From Candidatus Gottesmanbacteria bacterium (GTDB lineage: Bacteria > Patescibacteriota > Microgenomatia > UBA10105 > UBA927), in NCBI GenBank assembly GCA_016218185.1, contig JACREP010000010.1:1-14439 (forward strand): a stretch of DNA of 14,439 nucleotides, in the 5' to 3' direction. Below, in pieces: positions 5,909 through 13,388 of the stretch. Within the stretch, counting starts at the first letter, position 1; every line of letters begins with the position of its first letter. A program made the translations under genes and the position numbers. The notes beneath the pieces were generated by a model, which did no database searches, had not been told where the DNA came from, and worked only from the letters and a program-made list of their open reading frames with translations.

Positions 5909-6979
5909 ATGAACACACTGGATGATGTGGGTGCAATGCAAAAACTTGATCCTAAAGACGTGCTTGCCTCTACCAAACAGTTTGCAGACCAATGTCAACA
6001 GGCATGGAAGGAAGCATCGGCTATCGCGTTCCCCAAGCAGTATCATCCTATTTACAATATCGTCGTTTCCGGCATGGGCGGCTCGCGCTATACGCCCAAA
6101 ACCATCAAAGAACTGTTTCGCGGCCGCATAAAAGAACCGTATGAAATAGTTGAAGATTATACACTCCCTGCATATGTAGACAGCGATACATTAGTGATGT
6201 TATCTTCATTTTCCGGCACTACCGAAGAAGTGCTTTCTTGCGGTCAGGATGCTGTCAAGCGAGGCGCCAAACTTACCGGCATTATCAATGGTGGTCCGAT
6301 TGCGGATTTCTTAAAAACGCAGAACGCAACCATGTATCAGTTTACCCCAACGCACAATCCCTGCGGCCAGCCGAGAATCGGCGGCGGGTACCTGCTTATG
6401 GGGCACCTGGGACTTCTTAAGGCATTGCAGCTTATTGATATTGAGGAAAAAGAAGTGAGCGAAGCAATTGCCCATGCCCGCTCGATAACTGAACGGTACA
6501 CTGAAGACGTACCCACCGCTCAAAATCCGGCCAAACAGCTGGCAATACTCATGGATAATACACACCCATTTATTATCACAGCGGAATTTTTGAAGGGGTT
6601 CGGCAACGGGTTTGCCAACCAACTGAACGAAACAGCCAAAATGATCTCGGACCCAAGGATAATTCCGGAACTTAATCATCATCTTATGGAGGGCCTGGCC
6701 AGGCCGGCCACACTTGCCAAAAACGCACTGTTTGTCTTTTTCCAATCACGCCTGTATTCGGACCGCATACAACAACGGTTTGCCGTAACCCACGAAGTGG
6801 TAAACAAGCAGCACATCAAAACGCATGACGTTACGCTTACTGGTGCCACTGCGCTTGCACAGGTATTGGAAGCATACGTTCTTTCTGGATTTACCAGTTT
6901 CTATTTGGCAATGCTCCACGATAGCGATCCGGTGGCTATTCCTTGGGTTGATTATTTTAAAGCCCGATTGCACGGGTAA
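5909..6979 (+). CDS. Bifunctional phosphoglucose/phosphomannose isomerase (SIS family)
   Basis: The enzyme interconverts fructose-6-phosphate with glucose-6-phosphate and mannose-6-phosphate. It belongs to the SIS-domain PGI/PMI family first described in archaea, not to classical PGI. The 356-residue protein has two SIS domains: the first contains GMGGS (55-59) and SSFSGTTEEVL (99-109), which bind the sugar phosphate. The second contains NQLNETAK (237-244, with the likely catalytic Glu241) and IPELNHH (252-258, with the likely ring-opening His). The C-terminus FKARLHG is also typical. It lies between phosphomannomutase and PEP synthase and so links the gluconeogenic genes downstream to hexose-1-P formation upstream. 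Spacing to the upstream stop is two bases. Weak purine-rich sequence (GGAAAG) upstream could serve as ribosome binding site. Confidence 0.9.
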   Translation: MNTLDDVGAMQKLDPKDVLASTKQFADQCQQAWKEASAIAFPKQYHPIYNIVVSGMGGSRYTPKTIKELFRGRIKEPYEIVEDYTLPAYVDSDTLVMLSSFSGTTEEVLSCGQDAVKRGAKLTGIINGGPIADFLKTQNATMYQFTPTHNPCGQPRIGGGYLLMGHLGLLKALQLIDIEEKEVSEAIAHARSITERYTEDVPTAQNPAKQLAILMDNTHPFIITAEFLKGFGNGFANQLNETAKMISDPRIIPELNHHLMEGLARPATLAKNALFVFFQSRLYSDRIQQRFAVTHEVVNKQHIKTHDVTLTGATALAQVLEAYVLSGFTSFYLAMLHDSDPVAIPWVDYFKARLHG

Positions 6980-6985
6980 AGGAGG
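6978..6985 (+). promoter_or_regulatory. Strong Shine-Dalgarno for PEP synthase
   Basis: AAAGGAGG overlaps the stop of the isomerase gene and lies 4 bases before ATG 6990. It fixes the PEP synthase start at 6990 even though the frame is open further upstream to 6825, where the translated sequence is not PpsA-like. Confidence 0.85.
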
Positions 6986-6989
6986 CTCT

Positions 6990-9284
6990 ATGAACGGTAA
7001 ATATGTCGTAAACTTTTCGGATGTGGGCCGCGAAGATGTGGGATTAGTCGGCGGAAAAGGCGCAAATTTGGGAGAAATGACACAGGCGGGGTTTCCCGTG
7101 CCGCAGGGATTTATCATCACCGTTGCCGCCTACCAAAAATTTTTAGAGGATGCCGCCATCAAGCATAAAATAGAACAACTGCTTGCGGGTTTAGACGTAA
7201 ACAACGGCAGAGATCTCGAAAAAGCCGCCAAGAGCGTGCAAGCGCTTATTACGCGGTCTAAGTTTCCCAAGGATGTAGCTGGCGACATAATCCGCGCGTA
7301 CTTTCGCCTGGGCGGCAAAATTCTCAAACACGCCCTGGTCGCGGTACGGTCGTCTGCAACAGCTGAAGATCTGCCGGGCGCTTCTTTTGCCGGCCAACAG
7401 TCCACATACCTCAATGTGCAGGGAGAGGCAAACCTTATTGAAAAGGTAAAAGAAGCCTGGGCATCGCTGTTTACTGCACGGGCTATCTTTTATCGCCAGA
7501 CGAACCACTTTGATCACTTCCGAGTCGGCATTGCCGTGCCGGTACAAAGGATGGTCGCTTCCGTTACCTCAGGCGTCATGTTTACCGTCGATCCGGTAAC
7601 CAATGACAAAAGTAAAGTCACCATCGAAGCCATTTACGGACTGGGAGAAATGATTGTTCAGGGTGCAGTCACTCCCGATCACTACGAGGTGGACAAAAAA
7701 ACCGATACGATCCTAGTCAAGCAAATCGGAACCCAGGAAAAACTCATGACAAAAAAGGGCGCCAAAAATGCAATTCTTTCTGTTCCGCGCGCTGACGCAA
7801 ACAAGCAGAAACTATCGGATCGCACGATTGTAGAGCTGGCGAAACTCGGAAAAAAACTTGAGAAGCATTACTACTTTCCCCAGGATGTGGAATGGGCAGT
7901 TGAAAGTAATCGCGTGTACCTGGTGCAAACGCGACCGGTGACCACCCTTGGAAAAGGGCAGTCAGCTATCAGCAGTCAGCTATCAGCCGGGCTGAAATCT
8001 GAAAGCAGCAAGCTGATAGCTATCGTGCGGGGTGACCCTGCATCCCCGGGGATAGCATCGGGACCGGTGAAAAAATTGGCATCGGTAAAAGAAATCCATA
8101 AGGTCGTCGCCGGAGACATATTGGTTGCGGAACAAACAAATCCTGATTTTGTACCGGCGATGCGCAAGGCAGTCGCAATTCTTACCGAACGTGGCGGGAG
8201 AACGTCACACGCAGCAATCGTTTCCCGCGAGCTGGGAATTCCTGCTGTCGTTGGTGCCAACGATGTCAGAAAACTTGTAAGCGACGGCATGGTGATCACG
8301 GTCAACGGGTCCACGGGAGATGTGTATAAAGGCGCTTTCGCGCCAAAACCAAATTTGGCAAATTTGTCTAATTTGTCCAATTCAAAAAAACTCAAAACCG
8401 CAACCAAGGTCTATGTCAATTTAGCGGAGGTAAGCCGCGCTCAAGCCGTGGCGAAGATGAATGTGGATGGCGTGGGGCTTCTCCGGGCTGAATTTATGGT
8501 TGCCGATATCGGTACGCATCCTCGCAAATTCATCGCGGACAAAAAACAGCAGGTATTCATCCAAAAACTCGCCAGCGGTCTGGAAACTTTTTGCCGCGCA
8601 TTCTCTCCCAGACCCGTCGTGTATCGGGCAACGGATTTCAGAACCAACGAATACCGAAACCTTAAGGGCGGGAGTGCGTTTGAGCCGCCCGAGGAAAACC
8701 CGATGCTGGGATTCAGAGGTGCTGCCCGTTACATTGCAGACTCCCAGGTATTTGATCTGGAGCTTGAGGCCATAAAACTCGTCCGCAATAAATACGGCCT
8801 CAAAAATCTTAACCTCATGATACCCTTTGTGCGCACGCCCAAAGAACTGCTTGAGGTAAAAAAAATCGTCGCAGGGAGCGGACTTCTCAGAACGCCGACG
8901 TTTAAGTTCTGGATGATGGTTGAACTGCCCACCAATGTCATTATCCTGGACCGGTATCTGGACGTCGGCATCGACGGAGTCTCCATTGGTTCCAACGACC
9001 TGACGATGCTCATTATGGGAACTGACCGCGATAACCAGGAGGTAGCCCACGACTTTAATGAAATGGACGAAGCGGTACTCTGGGCATTTGAACGGGTTAT
9101 CAGAACGTGCGTTAAACGCGGGGTCACCGTTTCCATGTGCGGCCAGGCACCCTCGGATTATCCTGAGCTCGTAGACAAACTGGTCTCATGGGGCATCACG
9201 AGCATCTCCGTGAATCCCGATGCAGTGGATCGTGTACGGGAAACGATCGCGGAAGCGGAAAAGAAACTGGTGAGAAGTAAATAA
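6990..9284 (+). CDS. ppsA: Phosphoenolpyruvate synthase (pyruvate, water dikinase)
   Basis: It makes phosphoenolpyruvate from pyruvate and ATP (releasing AMP and phosphate), the entry step of gluconeogenesis. Domains in order: ATP-grasp nucleotide-binding domain (about 1-320: VGGKGANLGEM, VRSSATAEDLPGASFAGQQ, VQTRPVT); swivelling phosphohistidine domain (about 346-450) with GGRTSHAAI and the phospho-His at 407; C-terminal PEP/pyruvate TIM barrel (about 470-764) with VGLLRAEFM, MVELPTNV, SIGSNDLT and the catalytic Cys717 in SMCGQAP. Length 764 compares with about 790 in E. coli. Both hinges around the phosphohistidine domain carry repeat-derived sequence: residues about 322-345 (QSAISSQLSA and following) and about 453-468 (NLANLSNLSN). 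The start at 6990 is set by the AAAGGAGG just upstream. Pyruvate phosphate dikinase is a less likely alternative because the protein lacks that family's insertions. Confidence 0.94.
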   Translation: MNGKYVVNFSDVGREDVGLVGGKGANLGEMTQAGFPVPQGFIITVAAYQKFLEDAAIKHKIEQLLAGLDVNNGRDLEKAAKSVQALITRSKFPKDVAGDIIRAYFRLGGKILKHALVAVRSSATAEDLPGASFAGQQSTYLNVQGEANLIEKVKEAWASLFTARAIFYRQTNHFDHFRVGIAVPVQRMVASVTSGVMFTVDPVTNDKSKVTIEAIYGLGEMIVQGAVTPDHYEVDKKTDTILVKQIGTQEKLMTKKGAKNAILSVPRADANKQKLSDRTIVELAKLGKKLEKHYYFPQDVEWAVESNRVYLVQTRPVTTLGKGQSAISSQLSAGLKSESSKLIAIVRGDPASPGIASGPVKKLASVKEIHKVVAGDILVAEQTNPDFVPAMRKAVAILTERGGRTSHAAIVSRELGIPAVVGANDVRKLVSDGMVITVNGSTGDVYKGAFAPKPNLANLSNLSNSKKLKTATKVYVNLAEVSRAQAVAKMNVDGVGLLRAEFMVADIGTHPRKFIADKKQQVFIQKLASGLETFCRAFSPRPVVYRATDFRTNEYRNLKGGSAFEPPEENPMLGFRGAARYIADSQVFDLELEAIKLVRNKYGLKNLNLMIPFVRTPKELLEVKKIVAGSGLLRTPTFKFWMMVELPTNVIILDRYLDVGIDGVSIGSNDLTMLIMGTDRDNQEVAHDFNEMDEAVLWAFERVIRTCVKRGVTVSMCGQAPSDYPELVDKLVSWGITSISVNPDAVDRVRETIAEAEKKLVRSK
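7960..8021 (+). repeat. Tandem/inverted repeat in the first hinge of PEP synthase
   Basis: AGTCAGCTATCAGC occurs twice in perfect tandem (7960-7973, 7974-7987). AGCTATCAGC within each unit is the exact reverse complement of GCTGATAGCT at 8012-8021, so either unit can pair with the right arm. It is read in frame as QSAISSQLSA...KLIA. It falls between the end of the ATP-grasp domain and the start of the phosphohistidine domain. Confidence 0.8.
8352..8384 (+). repeat. 9-bp tandem repeat in the second hinge of PEP synthase
   Basis: The units AATTTGGCA (8352), AATTTGTCT (8361), AATTTGTCC (8370) and a partial AATTCA (8379) follow one another at 9-bp spacing. They encode NLANLSNLSNS, a low-complexity segment between the phosphohistidine domain and the TIM barrel. 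Confidence 0.75.
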
Positions 9285-9291
9285 GCTCCCA

Positions 9292-9326
9292 TTGCTTCAA
9301 TCAATCAAATTCTGATATCTTATATT
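9292..9326 (+). promoter_or_regulatory. Possible promoter upstream of enolase
   Basis: The 60-base gap between ppsA and eno is AT-rich and one of the largest gaps in the window. TTGCTT at 9292-9297 and TATCTT at 9316-9321 are spaced 18 bases apart; TATATT at 9321-9326 is an alternative -10 without a good -35. No terminator hairpin for ppsA is visible. Transcription from here would leave a very short leader, matching the lack of a Shine-Dalgarno before ATG 9345. Confidence 0.3.
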
Positions 9327-9344
9327 TGTATCTTGTTTTTTTCT

Positions 9345-10613
9345 ATGGACTCCAAAATTTATTCTATCAGTGCCCGCGAAATACTTGATTCCCGCGGAAA
9401 TCCCACCATTGAAACAACAGTGATGTTAACCAGCGGCTATCGGGGTACGGCTTCGGTTCCATCAGGAGCGTCTGTGGGAAAATACGAAGCGGTAGAGCTC
9501 CGCGATAAGGATGAAAACCGCTATAACGGCATGGGAGTACTTGCTGCAGTTGCCAACGTCAATGCCGTCATTGCACCGAAGCTCGTAGGCTCAGATGCGC
9601 TCGACCAGAAAAAAGCCGACAAAATCATGATCGCTCTTGACGGAACTGCCAACAAGAGTAAACTCGGTGCAAACAGCATAGTAAGCGTTTCCCTGGCAGT
9701 TGCAGCCGCCGCGGCCAGCCACACCAAGCTCCCGCTGTACCGCTACCTCAATGGGCTTGCCGGAGAAGCAGCGCTTACCAAAATCGAACGAATACCCACG
9801 CCGCTGTTTAACATCATCAACGGCGGGAAACACGGAGCCGGAAATCTGAACTTTCAGGAATTTATGGTTATCCCTGCATCAAACAAACGCTTCTCTGAAG
9901 CACTCCGCATCGGTGTAGAACTTTATCATCACCTCAAACAAATCCTCTCTTACAGAAATGCCATTCACAGCGTCGGGGACGAAGGGGGATTTGCTCCGAA
10001 TCTATTCACAAACCTTGAGGCGCTGGAACTGCTGATGGAAGCGGTAAAAGCGACAAAATACCATTTCGGCACAGATGTATTTTTCGGCATGGATATTGCG
10101 GCAAGCCAGTTTAAGACGCCCGGGGGGTACCGGATCAAGGACAAGCCCCAACTGTTATCCGGCAGGCAATTCATCGATTATCTTAAAGAGCTCAATAGTA
10201 AATACCGGCTGCTTCTCCTGGAAGATCCGCTCGAGGAAGATGATTGGGTCGGGTGGGCCACCCTCACGCGTGAAGTAGGAAAAGAAATTCTGGTCGTCGG
10301 CGATGATCTCCTGGTCACCAATCGTGAGCGTCTGATGCGTGCAATCGCTGAAAAAGCATGTAACGCGATCCTTCTCAAACCCAATCAAATCGGCAGCCTC
10401 ACGGAGTTTTTGGATGTCGTGGCACTGGCAAGAAAAAATGACATCAAATGTGTTGTTTCCCACAGAAGCGGAGAAACCAACGATACATTTATCGCGGATC
10501 TGGCCGTCGCGGTTGCGGCTGAGTACGTTAAATTCGGCGCACCCGCCCGCGGAGAACGTGTAGCCAAATACAACAGGCTTCTTCAAATAGAAAAAGAATT
10601 ATCTGCTCAATGA
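9345..10613 (+). CDS. eno: Enolase (phosphopyruvate hydratase)
   Basis: Enolase interconverts PEP and 2-phosphoglycerate in the cytoplasm. The 422-residue protein starts MDSKIYSISAREILDSRGNPT, the standard N-terminus, so ATG 9345 is chosen over the in-frame TTG at 9333. Catalytic features are all visible: the mobile loop PSGASVG (39-45), His163 in NGGKH, Glu172 in QEF, general acid Glu213 in GDEGG, metal ligands Asp250, Glu293 and Asp320, catalytic Lys345 in LLKPNQIG, SHRSGE (372-377) and Lys396. The mobile loop reads SGASVG instead of the more usual SGASTG; the Mg-binding Ser is kept. There is no Shine-Dalgarno upstream, only a T-rich stretch, so initiation may be leaderless or re-initiation based. 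The stop overlaps the gpmI start (ATGA, 10610-10613). Confidence 0.96.
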   Translation: MDSKIYSISAREILDSRGNPTIETTVMLTSGYRGTASVPSGASVGKYEAVELRDKDENRYNGMGVLAAVANVNAVIAPKLVGSDALDQKKADKIMIALDGTANKSKLGANSIVSVSLAVAAAAASHTKLPLYRYLNGLAGEAALTKIERIPTPLFNIINGGKHGAGNLNFQEFMVIPASNKRFSEALRIGVELYHHLKQILSYRNAIHSVGDEGGFAPNLFTNLEALELLMEAVKATKYHFGTDVFFGMDIAASQFKTPGGYRIKDKPQLLSGRQFIDYLKELNSKYRLLLLEDPLEEDDWVGWATLTREVGKEILVVGDDLLVTNRERLMRAIAEKACNAILLKPNQIGSLTEFLDVVALARKNDIKCVVSHRSGETNDTFIADLAVAVAAEYVKFGAPARGERVAKYNRLLQIEKELSAQ

Positions 10614-12256
10614 AGCCACTCGCATTAATAGTACTCGATGGTTGGGGACTGGCTCCGCCGGGGCCGGGTAACGCCATATCGCTTGCTAAACTGAACCATA
10701 TTCCCCGATTGTGGGCATCCTACCCTCACACGCAACTTGCAGCCTCCGGTGTGGACGTGGGCCTGCCGCCGCAGGAAAACGGCAATACGGAAACAGGGCA
10801 CATCAATATCGGGGCGGGACGCGTGGTCTATCAGGACCTGCCGCGCATTAACATGGCCATAACCGACGGATCATTTTTTACTAACGACGCCTTTTTGGGC
10901 GCGATCCGCTACGTCAGCGAACACAAGTCCCACCTGCACCTCATGGGGCTCATAAGCGACGCAGGCGTACATTCCAGCCGGGAGCATCTGTGGGCCATTC
11001 TGACTCTTCTTAAGCAATATAAGGAGCAGTACAAATGTGCGTGTAAGGCATTCCTTCACCTGTTCACTGACGGACGCGATTCGCCGCCGGCATCGGCAAA
11101 ACGGTTCATGGAAGACGTAGAAGAACACATACGCTCACTTGGAGTCGCTGCAATTGCCACCATCATAGGCAGGTATTATGCAATGGACCGGGACCGGCGT
11201 TGGGAACGCACCGAGGCGGCATACCTTGCCCTGACGGAGCTTGTTGAACGGAGGGCACCGTCTGCCCCGGCAGCTATAGATCAGGCATACCATGAGGGAA
11301 AAACAGATGAGTTTATCGAACCGACTATTATTTTAGACCCAACCGGTAATCCGTATCCGCGGGTGGGAAATCACGATGCGGTGATATTTTTTAATTATCG
11401 TATTGATCGCCCCAGGCAGCTCACGCGCGCATTCGTCTTACCGGATTTTGAAGAATACAAGGTTCCCGCGTCATTTGATCCATATGCGGTCAAGTACTAT
11501 CACAAACATCTCGTGGAAGAAGACACGCGGAGCGTTCCGTTTACCAGAAAGGTCAGGCTTCCAAATTTGTTTTTTGTCACGATGACGCAGTACGAACGCG
11601 ATTTGCCCTGCGTCGTGGCTTATCCGCCGGAGCCGGTAAAAAATACCCTGGGACAGGTGTTTTCCGATCATAACCTGCGGCAGCTTCGGCTGTCTGAGAC
11701 GGAAAAGGAACGTTTCGTCACATACTACTTTAACGGCATGCATGAAATGCCGTTTCCCGGTGAAGACCGATTAATTGTACCCTCTCCTAAAGTTGCCACC
11801 TATGACACCGCGCCGCAAATGTCAGCCCCGCAATTGGCGGATAAGCTTCTTGACCGGCTTTCCATAGACGTGTACTCGTTTTCCCTGATCAACTTTGCCA
11901 ATCCGGATATGGTAGCCCATACCGGCAATATCAAGGCTGCCATTGCCGCGTGCGAGGTGACGGATGCCTGCGTGGGAACCATTGTTTCCGCAGTACTGGC
12001 CCGCGGCGGCACTTGCGTGGTGACCGCCGACCATGGTAATGTAGAAGAAATGCTCGATGCCGACGGTAACATGGACACCGAGCATTCCACATTTCCCGTA
12101 CCGTTTATCATGATTAACAGTAATTTCAAATCCCTACCGACTCTTCTTCCTGCAGGAAGACTCGCAGATATTGCTCCCACCATCCTTTCGTTTCTCCAAA
12201 TTCCAGTGCCAACTGAGATGACCGGTAACAATTTACTCGCTGATTTAGTCAGATAA
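10610..12256 (+). CDS. gpmI: 2,3-bisphosphoglycerate-independent phosphoglycerate mutase
   Basis: It interconverts 2- and 3-phosphoglycerate through a phospho-enzyme and two Mn ions; alkaline phosphatase superfamily. The protein is 548 residues, slightly longer than the usual 510-520. Visible motifs: metal Asp10 in VLDGWG, the nucleophile loop, FTDGRDSPP, the GRYYAMDRDRRWERTEAAY segment, FFNYRIDRPRQLTRAF, and the metal-binding C-terminal set NFANPDMVAHTG, TADHGN and TEHSTFPVPFI. The nucleophile loop reads GNTETGHINIGAGR where the family has GNSEVGH; the residue aligned with the catalytic Ser (Ser62 in the Bacillus enzyme) is Thr60 (ACG, 10787-10789). Thr can act as nucleophile in this superfamily, so activity is plausible. 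The gene follows enolase with a four-base overlap and is followed by the aldolase/phosphatase 13 bases later. Confidence 0.94.
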   Translation: MKPLALIVLDGWGLAPPGPGNAISLAKLNHIPRLWASYPHTQLAASGVDVGLPPQENGNTETGHINIGAGRVVYQDLPRINMAITDGSFFTNDAFLGAIRYVSEHKSHLHLMGLISDAGVHSSREHLWAILTLLKQYKEQYKCACKAFLHLFTDGRDSPPASAKRFMEDVEEHIRSLGVAAIATIIGRYYAMDRDRRWERTEAAYLALTELVERRAPSAPAAIDQAYHEGKTDEFIEPTIILDPTGNPYPRVGNHDAVIFFNYRIDRPRQLTRAFVLPDFEEYKVPASFDPYAVKYYHKHLVEEDTRSVPFTRKVRLPNLFFVTMTQYERDLPCVVAYPPEPVKNTLGQVFSDHNLRQLRLSETEKERFVTYYFNGMHEMPFPGEDRLIVPSPKVATYDTAPQMSAPQLADKLLDRLSIDVYSFSLINFANPDMVAHTGNIKAAIAACEVTDACVGTIVSAVLARGGTCVVTADHGNVEEMLDADGNMDTEHSTFPVPFIMINSNFKSLPTLLPAGRLADIAPTILSFLQIPVPTEMTGNNLLADLVR

Positions 12257-12263
12257 AGGAGGA
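12255..12263 (+). promoter_or_regulatory. Strong Shine-Dalgarno for the FBP aldolase/phosphatase
   Basis: AAAGGAGGA overlaps the gpmI stop (TAA, 12254-12256) and lies 6 bases before ATG 12270. Together with the ppsA site it is the best ribosome binding site in the window, suggesting high translation of these two gluconeogenic enzymes. Confidence 0.8.
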
Positions 12264-12269
12264 ACATTT

Positions 12270-13388
12270 ATGAAAACAACCATCTCCGTAATCAAAGCAG
12301 ACACCGGATCAGTCGGCGGTCACAACAGGCCCAGCGAGGCAATGCTTGCTATGGCAAGAGAACAAGTGTCCAAAGCCGTAAAACAGGGACTCCTTACTGA
12401 CAGCCGGGTTTCTGCAACCGGAGATGATATCGCGCTTCTGATGGTCCACACAAAAGGAGTGGATCACAGCGACATCCATAAGTTCGCATGGGATACGTTC
12501 GTGGCGACCACAAAGATCGCCCAAAGCCAGGGACTCTACGGCGCCGGCCAGGATCTCCTCAAAGACGCGTTTTCCGGCAATGTCCGCGGGATGGGGCCTG
12601 GATCATGCGAAATGGAGATAGAAGAACGTGCAGCCGAACCCTTCATCCTGTTTGCCGCGGACAAATGCGGACCGGGTGTTTTTAACTACCCGCTGTTTAG
12701 TGCATTTGCCGATCCTTACCATAATGCAGGCCTTCTTTTGGCTCCGGAAATGCACAATGGATTTACCTATACGATTATGGACGTCAACCATACGGAGGCG
12801 GACAAGGTAATCACCCTCAAGGTGCCCCAGGATTACTATGATATTGCTACGCTTCTTCGTGATCCGAACCGGTATGTGGTAGAAAAGATTGTCGAAAATG
12901 AAACCGGTCTTATCGCCGCGGTTGCTTCTACCAGCAGGCTTCACAATATCGCCGGGAAGTACGTAGGCAAAGACGATCCGGTGGCGATAGTCCGAAGTCA
13001 GAAACAGTTTCCTTCAACCGGAGAAATTCTTTCGCCGTGGGCGCTTGCACATTATGTGCTTGGCGACAACAGGGGATCGCATCACGTGGCAGTTATGCCG
13101 GTGAAGCAAAATTCCATCATTTCCTTTTTCGACGGGCCGACGATTGTAACGGCAGCCGGTTACTGCGTCCATGAAGGCAAGCTAACCGAAGCGGTTGACC
13201 TGTTTGACCAGCCATTCTGGGACGTCATCCGCCAAAAGGCTGCGCAGAAAACCATCGACATGCGAAGCCAGGGATTTTTTAACCCTGCCATGGGACCGCA
13301 GGATGAAATGGAGTACACGGGAGTGGTCAAAAATCTTGAGCGCCTGGATAAAAAATTCGTGAAAAGAGCCGGTGAAACTGCGAAATGA
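12270..13388 (+). CDS. fbp: Fructose-1,6-bisphosphate aldolase/phosphatase (archaeal-type, class V FBPase)
   Basis: One bifunctional enzyme condenses dihydroxyacetone phosphate and glyceraldehyde-3-phosphate to fructose-1,6-bisphosphate and then dephosphorylates it to fructose-6-phosphate, making the pathway run one way toward sugar. The 372-residue length and motifs fit the family: N-terminal MKTTISVIKADTGSVGGH with metal-binding residues, TGDDIALLMVHTKG (50-63), GPGSCEMEIEERAAEP (109-124) and FAADKCGPG (128-136). The RLHNIAGKYVGKDDPVA stretch (223-239) probably carries the Schiff-base Lys. The C-terminal GFFNPAMGPQDEMEYTG includes Tyr349, equivalent by position to the family's mobile catalytic Tyr. 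This family is typical of archaea and some deep or thermophilic bacteria. It sits at the end of a ppsA-eno-gpmI series and its stop overlaps the next gene by four bases. Confidence 0.94.
   Translation: MKTTISVIKADTGSVGGHNRPSEAMLAMAREQVSKAVKQGLLTDSRVSATGDDIALLMVHTKGVDHSDIHKFAWDTFVATTKIAQSQGLYGAGQDLLKDAFSGNVRGMGPGSCEMEIEERAAEPFILFAADKCGPGVFNYPLFSAFADPYHNAGLLLAPEMHNGFTYTIMDVNHTEADKVITLKVPQDYYDIATLLRDPNRYVVEKIVENETGLIAAVASTSRLHNIAGKYVGKDDPVAIVRSQKQFPSTGEILSPWALAHYVLGDNRGSHHVAVMPVKQNSIISFFDGPTIVTAAGYCVHEGKLTEAVDLFDQPFWDVIRQKAAQKTIDMRSQGFFNPAMGPQDEMEYTGVVKNLERLDKKFVKRAGETAK

Noticed and set aside
6692..6705. Perfect 14-bp palindrome GGCCTGGCCAGGCC in the isomerase gene
   Set aside because: It encodes the family-like segment GLARP next to the conserved catalytic ELNHH, so it is not an insertion; probably chance in a G+C-rich codon run.
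6311..6745. Long antisense open frame opposite the isomerase gene, and a similar one opposite ppsA at 8421-9050
   Set aside because: They are shadows of well-supported + strand genes and have no recognisable domain or ribosome binding site.
6825..6989. Upstream extension of the PEP synthase reading frame
   Set aside because: It overlaps the conserved C-terminus of the isomerase gene, translates to non-PpsA sequence, and the strong Shine-Dalgarno at 6978-6985 fixes the start at 6990.
12145..12160. Perfect 16-bp palindrome TCTTCCTGCAGGAAGA in gpmI
   Set aside because: It falls in the stretch before the conserved GRLADIAPT segment with no visible extra residues and no second copy; chance cannot be excluded.
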